From: an uncultured Clostridia bacterium
Lineage (GTDB): Bacteria; Bacillota; Clostridia; Oscillospirales; Oscillospiraceae
DNA: 16,387 nucleotides
Reading direction: 5' to 3'
NCBI GenBank assembly: GCA_945613045.1
Contig: CALZAG010000020.1
Coordinates: forward strand, 1-16,387
The notes under the pieces are model-generated. The model had not been told where the DNA came from, ran no database searches, and saw only the letters and a program-made list of their open reading frames with translations. This document shows positions 6,220-13,551 of this stretch, one piece after another. Every line of letters begins with the position of its first letter. The stretch's first letter is position 1. A program made the position numbers and the translations under genes.

Positions 6220-7943
6220 TTTTTAAGGTTTTCCGCGTATTCGGAATACTTTTTGAGCTTGGCGTCACATTCGGCCTTGTCCGCACCCTTGCAGAGGATA
6301 TAAACCTTGATCTTTGGCTCGGTGCCGGAGGGGCGCACGATAAAACTTGTGCCGTCGGCAAGCTCGAAATACAGCACGTTTGAGCCCTTTATCGGGGTCT
6401 CGCCCATAACTCCGAGCTCGGGAACGGTGATGCTGCCGTCGGAATAATCGCGGAGCCGGAAGACCTCGGTACCCGCTATCTCCTTGGGAGGTTCGCTGCG
6501 AAGCTGCGCCATAAGGTTTTTCATTTTGGCAAGACCGTCAAGGCCGGGCATTACAAGGTTAAGCGTCTTCTCGGCATAGCGTCCGTACTTCTCGTAAAGG
6601 CTTTCCATCGCCTGCTTGAGGTTCATGCCCTTGTCAAAATAATACGCGGCCATCTCAGCTACCATCATAGACGCGGTAACTGCGTCCTTATCACGGACAT
6701 AATCGCCCATCATGTAGCCGTAGCTCTCCTCATAGGCGAAAATATACTCGTAGCTGCCGGCTTTTTCCCACTCGGCGATGCGCTCGGCCATGAATTTGAA
6801 GCCGGTGAAGGTATCTTCAAAGTGAACGCCGTTTGCCTCGGCGACGGCCTTGGCCATCTCGGTCGTGACGATGCTCTTGACGGCTCCCGCGTTGGCGGGC
6901 AGGGTTCCGGCTGTCCTGCGGGCGTTTATAACATAGTCAAGAAGCAGAACGCCGAGCTGGTTGCCCGTGATGGTGGTATAGCTTTCGCCGTCGCGCACCA
7001 TTACTCCTATACGGTCAGAATCCGGATCGGTGCCGATAATAAGGTCGCTGCCGACCTGCTTTGCAAGATCTATGGCAAGATAGAAGCCCTCGGGATTTTC
7101 AGGGTTGGGGCTTTCGACAGTGGGGAAATTGCCGTCAAGCACCATCTGTTCCTTGACAGGGTAAAGCTGCGTGACGCCCAGACGGTGCAGAGCCTCGGGG
7201 ACGAGCTTATATCCCGCGCCGTGGAAAGGCGTGTACACTATCTTAAGGCGGTCGGCAACCTTTTGGACAACGTCTTTATTAATCGCCTGTTCGAGCACCT
7301 TCTCAAGGTATGCTTCGTCAGTCTCGGCGCCGATAAGCTCTATGCGCCCGTCGCTCACGGCCTCGTCAAAGTCGCAGCTTACAAAGTCGTTGAAGATATC
7401 GAGTCTGCTCATCTGATCGGCGATAGCCGCCGCGTGCTGCGGAGGAAGCTGTGCGCCGTCGGACCAGTAGACTTTATAGCCGTTATATTCCTTGGGGTTG
7501 TGCGAGGCGGTTATATTCAGACCTGCTGTCGTGCCGTAGTAGCGAACGGCAAAGCTCAGCTCGGGAGTTGGCCGCAGCGCGTCGAAAATGCGCACATGGA
7601 TGCCGTTTGCTGCCATGACGCAGGCTGCTTCCCTTGCAAACAGCTCGCTATTATTGCGGCAGTCAAAGCAGATCGCTATCCCCTTTGACATTGCCTCGGC
7701 ACCCTCGGCCTTTATCACATTGGCAAAAGCCTGAGTCGCATGGCGGATAACGTGCACGTTCATCTGATGCAGGCCGAGCTTCATCGTGCCGCGAAGGCCG
7801 GCGGTGCCGAACTCAAGCGGGGCAAAAAACCTGCTTTCTATCTCCTTTTCGTCGTCAGCGATAGCGTTGAGCTCTGCCCACTCGGCCTCGCTCAGCGCGG
7901 GGCTGTCCAGCCAGAGCTGGTATTCGTCCTTATAATTCCTCAT
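6216..7943 (-). CDS. pgcA: Alpha-phosphoglucomutase / phosphomannomutase (PgcA type)
   Basis: This enzyme interconverts glucose-1-phosphate and glucose-6-phosphate (or the mannose forms), feeding nucleotide-sugar and wall-polymer synthesis in the cytoplasm. The 575-aa length matches PgcA-type enzymes. Visible landmarks are FGTAGLRG (45-52), the phosphoserine loop TASHNP (145-150, Ser147), the metal loop DPDSDRIG (306-313), the sugar-binding EESYGY segment and the phosphate-binding RPSGT (537-541). All catalytic residues appear intact. The start is supported by GGGAG 8 nt upstream and overlaps the end of the upstream small gene by 14 bp. Substrate preference cannot be fixed from sequence alone. 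Confidence 0.95.
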   Translation of the reverse strand: MRNYKDEYQLWLDSPALSEAEWAELNAIADDEKEIESRFFAPLEFGTAGLRGTMKLGLHQMNVHVIRHATQAFANVIKAEGAEAMSKGIAICFDCRNNSELFAREAACVMAANGIHVRIFDALRPTPELSFAVRYYGTTAGLNITASHNPKEYNGYKVYWSDGAQLPPQHAAAIADQMSRLDIFNDFVSCDFDEAVSDGRIELIGAETDEAYLEKVLEQAINKDVVQKVADRLKIVYTPFHGAGYKLVPEALHRLGVTQLYPVKEQMVLDGNFPTVESPNPENPEGFYLAIDLAKQVGSDLIIGTDPDSDRIGVMVRDGESYTTITGNQLGVLLLDYVINARRTAGTLPANAGAVKSIVTTEMAKAVAEANGVHFEDTFTGFKFMAERIAEWEKAGSYEYIFAYEESYGYMMGDYVRDKDAVTASMMVAEMAAYYFDKGMNLKQAMESLYEKYGRYAEKTLNLVMPGLDGLAKMKNLMAQLRSEPPKEIAGTEVFRLRDYSDGSITVPELGVMGETPIKGSNVLYFELADGTSFIVRPSGTEPKIKVYILCKGADKAECDAKLKKYSEYAENLKK

Positions 7944-8250
7944 ATTCTGCGCTCCCTTCGGTCAAATTGACAGCGTCTTCATACATAGTTTTAGGAACAT
8001 ATATTTCAACACCCGGGCCGCTCACTCCGAGAATGAGTCTTCCGAAATCGCCGTCATTCGGGTATTGTCTTACACAGGGTATCCCATATGCCTCAAGAAG
8101 ATTGACTATCATCTCATCCGTCATGTCAAGGCATTTGCAGTGGGTCAGGAAAACGGGCTCGACGGGTTCACCCTTTTCATCCTTGGGCCAGCGTTCAAAA
8201 AGTTCGCCGGTCAGGCGTCTGCCCCATTCGAGCTTGGCATTTTCGTCCAT
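7930..8250 (-). CDS. Small DUF2007-like protein (putative signal-transducing protein)
   Basis: The 106-aa protein has an N-terminal segment with no recognised motif (1-45) and then a region at about 47-95 that fits the DUF2007 pattern: an amphipathic helix, LLEAYGIPCV, a loop, G.VEIYVP and a final helix (MYEDAVNL). Proteins of this family are small, cytoplasmic and of unknown function. The start ATG is preceded by GGAGG at 5 nt. It follows rlmH by 11 bp and overlaps pgcA by 14 bp, so it is part of the operon. Three cysteines are present but no classical zinc motif. Confidence 0.75.
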   Translation of the reverse strand: MDENAKLEWGRRLTGELFERWPKDEKGEPVEPVFLTHCKCLDMTDEMIVNLLEAYGIPCVRQYPNDGDFGRLILGVSGPGVEIYVPKTMYEDAVNLTEGSAEYEEL

Positions 8251-8261
8251 AAGTACCTCCG

Positions 8262-8744
8262 TTATTTATGATATCTCGAGCCCTCGGTTATTTTAAAGCA
8301 GCGGTAGATCTGCTCGGCAAGCATCACGCGGGCAAGATGGTGCGGGAATGTCATCTCGCTCATTCCGAGGCGCATATCGGCTTTCTGTTTAATGCGCTCG
8401 CTCATTCCAAAGGAGCCGCCGATGATAAAGCATATCCTCCCGCGTCCGGACACGGCAAGCTTATTGAGCTTGTCCGCAAGCTCTTCGCTTTTGAGCTGCT
8501 TTGCGCCGACGCACATCGCTATCACATAGGCGTCCTTGCCGATCGCTCTTTCGATTTCAGCCGCTTCCTTTTCCAGGGCGGCCGCTATCTCCTTATCTGA
8601 CGCTTCTTCCCTAAGCTTTGTTTCGTTAATTTCTACACAGTCAAATTTGCAGTAGTTTGACAGGCGCTTAGAGTACTCTGCAAAGGCGTCGATATAAAAC
8701 GGCTCGCGCAGCTTTCCGACGCATATGAGTTTTATACTAAGCAT
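8262..8744 (-). CDS. rlmH: 23S rRNA (pseudouridine1915-N3)-methyltransferase RlmH
   Basis: RlmH is a SPOUT-class enzyme that uses S-adenosylmethionine to methylate pseudouridine 1915 in helix 69 of 23S rRNA. At 160 aa it has the standard length. The S-adenosylmethionine knot is visible as CFIIGGSFGMSE (105-116), followed by the highly conserved C-terminus PHHLARVMLAEQIYRCFKI and the terminal G-x-x-YHK, all needed for activity. The start overlaps the end of walJ by 13 bp and has AGGAGA just upstream within that gene. In Firmicutes rlmH is often close to walJ, as here. Confidence 0.98.
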   Translation of the reverse strand: MLSIKLICVGKLREPFYIDAFAEYSKRLSNYCKFDCVEINETKLREEASDKEIAAALEKEAAEIERAIGKDAYVIAMCVGAKQLKSEELADKLNKLAVSGRGRICFIIGGSFGMSERIKQKADMRLGMSEMTFPHHLARVMLAEQIYRCFKITEGSRYHK

Positions 8745-9517
8745 TTTACTCTCTCTCCTACCGTTACTGCAAGCAAATTATTCATCGGAGCGACACTAAT
8801 TTCAGCATTTTCTGTCGAAACTGCGTCATTAACAGTGTTATAGGCAAGCTCCGGAGTGTTATTCTCGCGGCTGAGATGCCCTAATATTATATGCCTTGTG
8901 CCGGATTTTGCAAGATGCAGCGCAAGTTTTCCGCTGTCATTATTGGATAAATGCCCTCTCGGAGAGATAATGCGCTGCTTAAGGTAATAGGGATATGGGC
9001 CCGTTTTGAGCATTTCAACATCGTGATTTGCCTCGATAAGCGCAAGCTCCGCTCCCTCAAGGCCGCGGACAAGCTCATCGCTTATGCTGCCTGTGTCGGT
9101 CGCATAAGCAATAATGTTTTCACCTTCAAAGCGATAGCCGACGCTGTACGCCGCGTCATGGGGAGTACGGAAGCAGCTTACAGCAATGCCACCGAGTTCG
9201 GCCTTGTCATCCTCGGGCATGCAGTTTAAATTATTTGTTATCTGCGGCTTCATCCCGGCCAGAACACCGCAGAGAGCCTTGGGAGCGAACACCTTTACGC
9301 CGTAATGCTTCACCAGCATGGGAAGCCCGGAAATATGATCGGAGTGCTCATGTGTTATGAGCACTCCGCACAAATCCCGCGGAGTAAGTCCGAGCGTCTC
9401 AAGGGCGGCAAGCGTCCTGCGCATGGATATACCCGCGTCTATAAGTATATTCGTTCTGCCCTCGGTAATGAGGCTGCAATTTCCTGTCGAGCCGCTGGCA
9501 AAAGTTACTATACGCAT
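8732..9517 (-). CDS. walJ: Metallo-beta-lactamase-fold hydrolase WalJ/YycJ
   Basis: WalJ/YycJ is a metal-dependent phosphodiesterase-type protein; in Bacillus it sits in the walRKHIJ operon and has been linked to cell-wall homeostasis and DNA metabolism. The 261-aa protein opens with FASGSTGNCSLI (6-17), followed by the metal motif HEHSDH (56-61), a later HD pair in FRTPHDAAYSVG, a D in YATDTGSI, and HLS/H motifs in the C-terminal half. Here it lies between murA (4 bp gap) and rlmH (13 bp overlap), without the two-component genes. A perfect 11-bp inverted repeat falls exactly on the codons of the HEHSDH region. Biochemical substrate is inferred only at fold level. Confidence 0.92.
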   Translation of the reverse strand: MRIVTFASGSTGNCSLITEGRTNILIDAGISMRRTLAALETLGLTPRDLCGVLITHEHSDHISGLPMLVKHYGVKVFAPKALCGVLAGMKPQITNNLNCMPEDDKAELGGIAVSCFRTPHDAAYSVGYRFEGENIIAYATDTGSISDELVRGLEGAELALIEANHDVEMLKTGPYPYYLKQRIISPRGHLSNNDSGKLALHLAKSGTRHIILGHLSRENNTPELAYNTVNDAVSTENAEISVAPMNNLLAVTVGERVKCLV

Positions 9518-9521
9518 ATTC

Positions 9522-10826
9522 TTATCCTATGGAAATTACCTTTTCTCTGATATCAGGTTCATCGGGGTATTCGGCTATGGTGATGTCGGCGCCCAAGGCT
9601 CTCAGCTTGCCGACAAAATTCTCATAGCCGCGTTCAATAAAGTGGATATCTTCAATTTCTGTGACGCCGTTTGCACACAGGCCGGCGATCACCATTGCGG
9701 CTCCGGCACGCAAATCACAGGCCATCACCGGAGCACCGGTGAGCTGTGCGCCACCTTCAAAGATGGCTATTCTGCCGTCGACCTGTATATCAGCGCCCAT
9801 TTTGCGAAGCTCGTTGACATACTTAAAGCGGTTGTCGTAAATGCCCTCGGTTATGACGGAGGTGCCGTTTGCCATGCACAGGAGAGCGCCCATCTGAGGC
9901 TGCATATCGGTGGGAAAGCCGGGGTAAGGAAGCGTCTTGATATTTGCCCTGCGCAGATGTCCGTTGCCCTTGACGAGCACGGAATCCTCGTATTCCTGCA
10001 CGATCGTACCGGTCTCGCGGAGCTTTGCGGAAATACAGTCCAGATGCTTGGGGATTACGTTTTTGACAAGCACCTCGCCGCCGGTCGCAGCCGCTGCTAC
10101 CATATATGTTCCCGCCTCTATCTGGTCGGGAATAATGGAATAGCTGCCGCCGTGAAGCCTTTCAACGCCGTTTACCTTAATGGTATCCGTACCGGCTCCG
10201 CGGATATCCGCGCCCATGGAATTTAAGAAGTTTGCAAGGTCAACGATATGCGGCTCTCTCGCTGCGTTTTCTATGATCGTCCTGCCGCTGGCCATGGTTG
10301 CCGCCAGAATAATGTTCATAGTGGCGCCGACGGAGACCTTATCAAGATATATTTTTGCTCCATGCAGCTTGCCGTCCGGAACCTCGGCGTACACGAAGCC
10401 GTTTCTCACATCCACTTCCGCGCCGAGAGCAGTCATTCCCTTGATATGCTGATCAATGGGCCTTACTCCGAAATTGCATCCGCCGGGCATTGTGGTTTTC
10501 GCGCTTCCGAAACGGCCGAGCATAGCGCCGATAAGATAATAGGAGGCGCGGATCTTGCGCATCAGCTCAAACGGCGCATCGCAGAACCTAACATTGCGGC
10601 TGTCAATCTCGATCGTGCCGGGGCACAGAACGCGCACCTTGGCGCCGAGCTGCGAGAGAATGGTCAGCAGCATATCTGTATCGCTTATCTGCGGCATATT
10701 CTCAATACGGCACACGCCGTCAACCATGAGTGCCGCCGGAATGATAGCAACCGCCGCGTTTTTTGCTCCGCTTATATCAACTTCGCCCTGAAGCGGTTTT
10801 CCACCGTTTATGACGTATTTTTCCAT
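9522..10826 (-). CDS. murA: UDP-N-acetylglucosamine 1-carboxyvinyltransferase MurA
   Basis: MurA transfers enolpyruvate from PEP to UDP-GlcNAc, the first committed step of peptidoglycan synthesis. The 434-aa protein is full length. Key residues are Lys22 in SGAKN (19-23) and the catalytic Cys117 in MPGGCNFGVRPIDQHI (113-128); since the cysteine is present rather than the Asp variant, the enzyme should be sensitive to fosfomycin. The start is supported by AAAGGTG about 6 nt upstream. A promoter lies 42-70 bp upstream, making murA the first gene of a unit that continues into walJ, rlmH, the DUF2007-like gene, pgcA and the chr pair. Whether another murA copy exists elsewhere, as is common in Firmicutes, cannot be seen. 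Confidence 0.98.
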   Translation of the reverse strand: MEKYVINGGKPLQGEVDISGAKNAAVAIIPAALMVDGVCRIENMPQISDTDMLLTILSQLGAKVRVLCPGTIEIDSRNVRFCDAPFELMRKIRASYYLIGAMLGRFGSAKTTMPGGCNFGVRPIDQHIKGMTALGAEVDVRNGFVYAEVPDGKLHGAKIYLDKVSVGATMNIILAATMASGRTIIENAAREPHIVDLANFLNSMGADIRGAGTDTIKVNGVERLHGGSYSIIPDQIEAGTYMVAAAATGGEVLVKNVIPKHLDCISAKLRETGTIVQEYEDSVLVKGNGHLRRANIKTLPYPGFPTDMQPQMGALLCMANGTSVITEGIYDNRFKYVNELRKMGADIQVDGRIAIFEGGAQLTGAPVMACDLRAGAAMVIAGLCANGVTEIEDIHFIERGYENFVGKLRALGADITIAEYPDEPDIREKVISIG

Positions 10827-10867
10827 ATGTTACACCTTTCATTGACGCCGGAAAGCATCGGTTAGTA

Positions 10868-10896
10868 ATTATAGCATAGGGCCGGGGGGTAAGCAA
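10868..10896 (-). promoter_or_regulatory. Sigma-A promoter of the murA operon
   Basis: On the minus strand TTGCTT (10891-10896) is followed after 17 bp by a perfect TATAAT (10868-10873), with TG one base before it (extended -10). The predicted start of transcription is about 35 nt upstream of the murA ATG. The spacer contains an uninterrupted run of six G/C pairs. Confidence 0.8.
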
Positions 10897-10920
10897 TTAG
10901 CAAATGTAAACAAATCGTAA

Positions 10921-11463
10921 CTATTTCTCAGCGTCAAGTATACGTTTTGCTTTAAGAACCGCGATAATAGTCTTTCCGTCGTCTATCTCGCCGCTCATGA
11001 CCATATCGGCAAGCTCGTCGATATGATGCTTTTCAACGCTCAGGAACTCGCCTTCATCCGGATGGCTTTCGCCCTTGTGAAGGCCGCGTGCCATGTAGAT
11101 GTGCAGAAGCTCGGTCGAAAAACCGGGGGAGCTGCAGTCCGGTCCGAGATATATTATCTCATCGGCGGTAAAGCCGGTCTCCTCTGAGAGCTCGCGCACG
11201 GCACATTCTTTCGGATCCTCGCCGTATTCAAGCTTGCCCGCCGGAGCCTCGAGCATCAGCTTCCCGAAGGGATAGCGGAACTGCCGCACACAGTAGCAGT
11301 AGCCCTCATCGTCAACGGGCAGGATCGTCGCGCCTCCCGGGTGCTCGACCACCTCGCGCCGAACTACGCTTCCGTCGCACAGTTCGGCGAGGTCAAGCCT
11401 GACATTTACTATCACGCCTTCGTACTTGAGCTCACCATCTATTCTCTTCTCAAAACAGTCCAT
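10921..11463 (-). CDS. nudF: Nudix hydrolase, ADP-ribose pyrophosphatase type
   Basis: NudF-type enzymes cleave ADP-ribose (and related compounds) to AMP and ribose-5-phosphate. The 180-aa protein carries a complete Nudix box at residues 76-98 (Gly76, Glu82, Arg90-Glu91, Glu94-Glu95, Gly97), preceded by VRQFRYPFGKLMLEAPAG and followed about 16 residues later by SPGFSTELLHIYMA. Both flanking stretches are typical of the ADP-ribose subfamily. A GAGG ribosome site precedes the ATG, which diverges from a small unknown gene 209 bp away. There is no clear terminator between its stop and the murA promoter, so some read-through into murA is possible. Confidence 0.93.
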   Translation of the reverse strand: MDCFEKRIDGELKYEGVIVNVRLDLAELCDGSVVRREVVEHPGGATILPVDDEGYCYCVRQFRYPFGKLMLEAPAGKLEYGEDPKECAVRELSEETGFTADEIIYLGPDCSSPGFSTELLHIYMARGLHKGESHPDEGEFLSVEKHHIDELADMVMSGEIDDGKTIIAVLKAKRILDAEK

Positions 11464-11510
11464 AATGCGCCTCGGGAAAAATAATATTTCGCTTTACATA
11501 ATGCTTTATT

Positions 11511-11519
11511 AGTATAGCA
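11511..11519 (-). promoter_or_regulatory. Extended -10 promoter of the nudF gene
   Basis: On the minus strand TGCTATACT (11511-11519) is an extended -10 (TGn plus TATACT, 5/6 to consensus), 47 bp upstream of the ATG. The -35 position (TGGAAA at 17 bp spacing) is weak, as expected for extended -10 promoters. Confidence 0.55.
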
Positions 11520-11533
11520 CCTCTATTTATATA

Positions 11534-11556
11534 TTTCCATATTTTTTGTATGGAAA
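11534..11556. other. AT-rich inverted repeat in the nudF/small-gene divergent region
   Basis: TTTCCATA (11534-11541) and TATGGAAA (11549-11556) form an 8-bp perfect dyad with a 7-nt centre. It lies directly upstream of the nudF -10, over its -35 position, which fits an operator for a dimeric regulator better than a terminator. No regulator can be named. Confidence 0.4.
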
Positions 11557-11617
11557 ATCAAAATTTTTTTCGTTAAAATTTGTTTTGTAAATAAATTTTT
11601 TCGGAGCTTTATTTGCT

Positions 11618-11648
11618 TTGACCGCTTTTCGTAACCTTTATGTAAAAT
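11618..11648 (+). promoter_or_regulatory. Promoter of the small plus-strand gene
   Basis: TTGACC (11618-11623) is a good -35. Two -10 candidates follow: TGTAAA (11641-11646, 17-bp spacing, 4/6) or TAAAAT (11643-11648, 19-bp spacing, 5/6). The transcript would start roughly 20 nt before the ATG at 11673, close to the AAGGAG ribosome site. Confidence 0.5.
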
Positions 11649-11672
11649 TGTAAAATCAAGGAGATTTATATT

Positions 11673-11912
11673 ATGTCATCCGAAACGGTTTTAGATAAGA
11701 CTCTTGCTCTTATCATCGAGGGAAACCACCCTTCAAATGAGCTTATCTGCTCACGGCTTAGGGAGGCGATGTCCTCTGGCAGTCCGGAATTCTGTAAAAA
11801 TATTGAAGCAGATATTTTTACATACGGCAGCAGCACCCTGGTGCTCGCCTACCCTGCCCCTCCGCTGCGGAACAGGGTCGGCGAGAGCGCAATAAGACTG
11901 CGCCGGATATGA
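11673..11912 (+). CDS. Hypothetical small protein (79 aa)
   Basis: I do not recognise this protein. It is supported as a gene by a strong ribosome site (AAGGAGA, 8 nt before the ATG), a plausible promoter and an AT-rich leader typical of a real gene start. The N-terminal 45 residues look helical and acidic (MSSETVLDKTLALIIEG), with a middle segment rich in small residues, then a likely beta hairpin IEADIFTYGSSTLVLAYP (44-61) and a basic tail (RLRRI). It has no signal peptide or membrane segment, so it is probably cytoplasmic. Its stop is immediately followed by the stop of the convergent oxidoreductase gene with no bases between. Function unknown. Confidence 0.65.
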   Translation: MSSETVLDKTLALIIEGNHPSNELICSRLREAMSSGSPEFCKNIEADIFTYGSSTLVLAYPAPPLRNRVGESAIRLRRI

Positions 11913-13208
11913 CTATTTCAGATCTCCTGTTGCGGGATTATCAATCAGTTTTCCGTCTTCAGTAAATCTCGAGCCGTGACATGGGCAATCCCATGTACGC
12001 TCCTGCGAATTCCATTTCAGGGCGCAGCCGAGGTGCGGGCAGCGCTTTTTGCTCGGTGTAAGCAGATTTACGACCGCCTCAAGCGCGTTTGCCGCAAGCT
12101 GCGGACGCAGTATGCTCCGCGAGGGGGAAAACAGCCGGGCATACTCGTTTTTGCGGCCAAGAAGCATGTCCGTTAGTATCGAGGCCGAGACCATGGCGGA
12201 GCTCATCCCCCATTTGTTGAAGCCTGCGGCAACAAGCAGCTCCGGAGTATTATTAGAATAATATCCAATATATGGCATGCCGTCGAGCGTCATGCAGTCC
12301 TGAGCCGCCCAGCGGTACTTTTCGACGGCTTGAGGATAGTTTCGCGCAGCAAAGCTTTCAAGCTCCGCCCAGCCTCCGCCCTGCTTTCCCGTCCGGTGTC
12401 CCCCGCCGCCTAACAGCAGCAGGCCGCCGTAGTTTCTGAAGGACATACCCTTTTTATCTTCGTCGACATACATCCCTCCGACATTCTGAGCATTCTCAAG
12501 GGCAATAACATAAGAGCGGTGCTGGTACATCTTCAGAAAGTAACTGCCGTGCTTGTTGATAAAGGGAAAGTGCGTGGTGACGACGACCTTTTTAGAGTTT
12601 ATATCGCCGGCAGCAGTCCGCGCCTTGGTGCCTGTGAGCTCGAGCACCTTTGTGTGCTCATATATGCTCAGGCCCTTTGCAATGGCAGATACGAATCTCA
12701 AAGGGTCAAACTGCGCCTGAGCGCTGAATTTTACGGCGCCGACAGTCCTCACGGGCAGTGGCAGATTTTCAACGAGCTCTGCGGGATATCCTATCTTCCC
12801 GAGTGCGGTCATCTCTTTTTCAAGCTTATTTCTGTCGCTCAGCGAGTAGACGTAGCTGTCCTTAGTCTCAAATTCGCAGTCGATATCCGCGCACAGCTCG
12901 CGGTATTTTTCAAGCGCAGCCTCATTTGCGGATAAATACATCCGCGCCTCCTCTACCGAAAACTCGCGGACGAGCTTATCGTAGATAAGTCCGTGCTGAG
13001 AGGTAATCTTGGCTGTCGTATTGCCTGTTATGCCGCTGCAGATAGTCTCCGCCTCCACGAGAGCGTAATCCACGCCCTCCTTTTCCAGCATATAGGCGCA
13101 AAGAATACCCGCCATACCGCCGCCTATTATCAGAACGTCGGTTTTTAGATCCCCCCGCAGCTTCTCAAACTCCGGCAGCTTTGAATCATTTTTCCATACT
13201 GATAGCAT
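11913..13208 (-). CDS. FAD-dependent oxidoreductase with C-terminal Rieske [2Fe-2S] domain (YhfW-like)
   Basis: The 431-aa protein belongs to the DAO-type FAD oxidoreductases fused to a Rieske centre. The FAD-binding fold begins with TDVLIIGGGMAGILCAYML (23-41), a typical GxGxxG dinucleotide loop, and the DAO core continues to about 370. The C-terminus carries the iron-sulfur ligands CPHLGC (390-395) and CPCHGS (408-413) and ends soon after, at the usual end of short versions. The substrate is unknown; electron transfer from an amine or similar donor to the cluster is the general expectation. The start MLSVWKND is chosen because homologues begin about 20 residues before the FAD loop; a longer frame to 13439 reads through a tRNA. 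The likely ribosome site (GGCGGTG) lies at the foot of a strong hairpin. Confidence 0.85.
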   Translation of the reverse strand: MLSVWKNDSKLPEFEKLRGDLKTDVLIIGGGMAGILCAYMLEKEGVDYALVEAETICSGITGNTTAKITSQHGLIYDKLVREFSVEEARMYLSANEAALEKYRELCADIDCEFETKDSYVYSLSDRNKLEKEMTALGKIGYPAELVENLPLPVRTVGAVKFSAQAQFDPLRFVSAIAKGLSIYEHTKVLELTGTKARTAAGDINSKKVVVTTHFPFINKHGSYFLKMYQHRSYVIALENAQNVGGMYVDEDKKGMSFRNYGGLLLLGGGGHRTGKQGGGWAELESFAARNYPQAVEKYRWAAQDCMTLDGMPYIGYYSNNTPELLVAAGFNKWGMSSAMVSASILTDMLLGRKNEYARLFSPSRSILRPQLAANALEAVVNLLTPSKKRCPHLGCALKWNSQERTWDCPCHGSRFTEDGKLIDNPATGDLK

Positions 13209-13219
13209 ATAAAAACACC

Positions 13220-13257
13220 GCCCGCAGACAATAAATCTCATTTTATTGTCTGCGGGC
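13220..13257 (-). promoter_or_regulatory. 16-bp perfect hairpin directly before the oxidoreductase start
   Basis: GCCCGCAGACAATAAA (13220-13235) and its exact complement TTTATTGTCTGCGGGC (13242-13257) surround a 6-nt loop. On the minus strand the stem is followed by GGTGTTTTTAT and then the ATG at 13208, so it ends 11 nt before the start codon. The short T-run makes it terminator-like, and its 3' foot overlaps the likely ribosome site. It could be an attenuator, a translation-blocking structure or a second terminator behind the tRNA. Structure is seen directly; role is inferred. Confidence 0.6.
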
Positions 13258-13287
13258 AGCTTAATATTATGCATAAGATCAATTTTT

Positions 13288-13320
13288 AAAAAATCGGAGC
13301 AGGCGAACAGCCTGCTCCGA
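13288..13320 (-). terminator. Intrinsic terminator of the tRNA-Thr gene
   Basis: On the minus strand an 11-bp GC-rich stem (arms 13294-13304 and 13310-13320, loop 5 nt) is followed by six Ts (13288-13293). It begins 3 bp after the encoded CCA of the tRNA, the classical layout for a single-gene tRNA transcript. Confidence 0.9.
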
Positions 13321-13322
13321 CG

Positions 13323-13397
13323 TGGAGCTGGTGGTGGGAATCGAACCCACAACCTTCTCATTACGAGTGAGATGCTCTGCCATTGAGCCACACCAGC
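13323..13397 (-). tRNA. tRNA-Thr (anticodon CGT)
   Basis: The 75-nt minus-strand sequence folds perfectly: acceptor GCTGGTG/CACCAGC, D stem GCTC/GAGC with loop AATGGCA, anticodon stem TCTCA/TGAGA with loop CTCGTAA, variable AGGTT, T stem GTGGG/CCCAC with loop TTCGATT, discriminator T and an encoded CCA. The anticodon CGT reads the Thr codon ACG. It has its own promoter and terminator. Confidence 0.97.
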
Positions 13398-13410
13398 AGC
13401 AACACATGGC

Positions 13411-13439
13411 ATTTTAGCATATGCGCACAATAAAGTCAA
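13411..13439 (-). promoter_or_regulatory. Sigma-A promoter of tRNA-Thr
   Basis: On the minus strand TTGACT (13434-13439), 17 bp, then TAAAAT (13411-13416) with TG one base before the -10. The start of transcription would fall a few bases before the mature tRNA 5' end at 13397. Both boxes match consensus at 5/6. Confidence 0.85.
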
Positions 13440-13551
13440 TTGAAAAAAGAATTACAATTTGTATATACAGCCATACTTATACTCTCAAAAAAACGAAATA
13501 CCGAATTCTGAAAAACTTAAGTTATTCAAGTATTCTTTCGCGCTCTAAACC

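Noticed and set aside
6822..7688. 288-aa plus-strand open frame opposite pgcA
   Set aside because: It is antisense to a gene with intact catalytic motifs and has no independent support.
9357..10226. 289-aa plus-strand open frame opposite murA
   Set aside because: It lies almost wholly antisense to well-conserved murA, shows no known motif and has no ribosome site; GC-biased third positions explain it.
11979..11996. Inverted repeat ACATGGG/CCCATGT as terminator for the small plus-strand gene
   Set aside because: It has only 7 bp and no T-run, and it lies on codons of the conserved Rieske motif.
13209..13439. 77-codon N-terminal extension of the oxidoreductase frame up to 13439
   Set aside because: The frame reads straight through tRNA-Thr and its terminator; residues such as GVAQWQS and RRLWVRFPPPAP are the familiar artefact of translating a tRNA gene.
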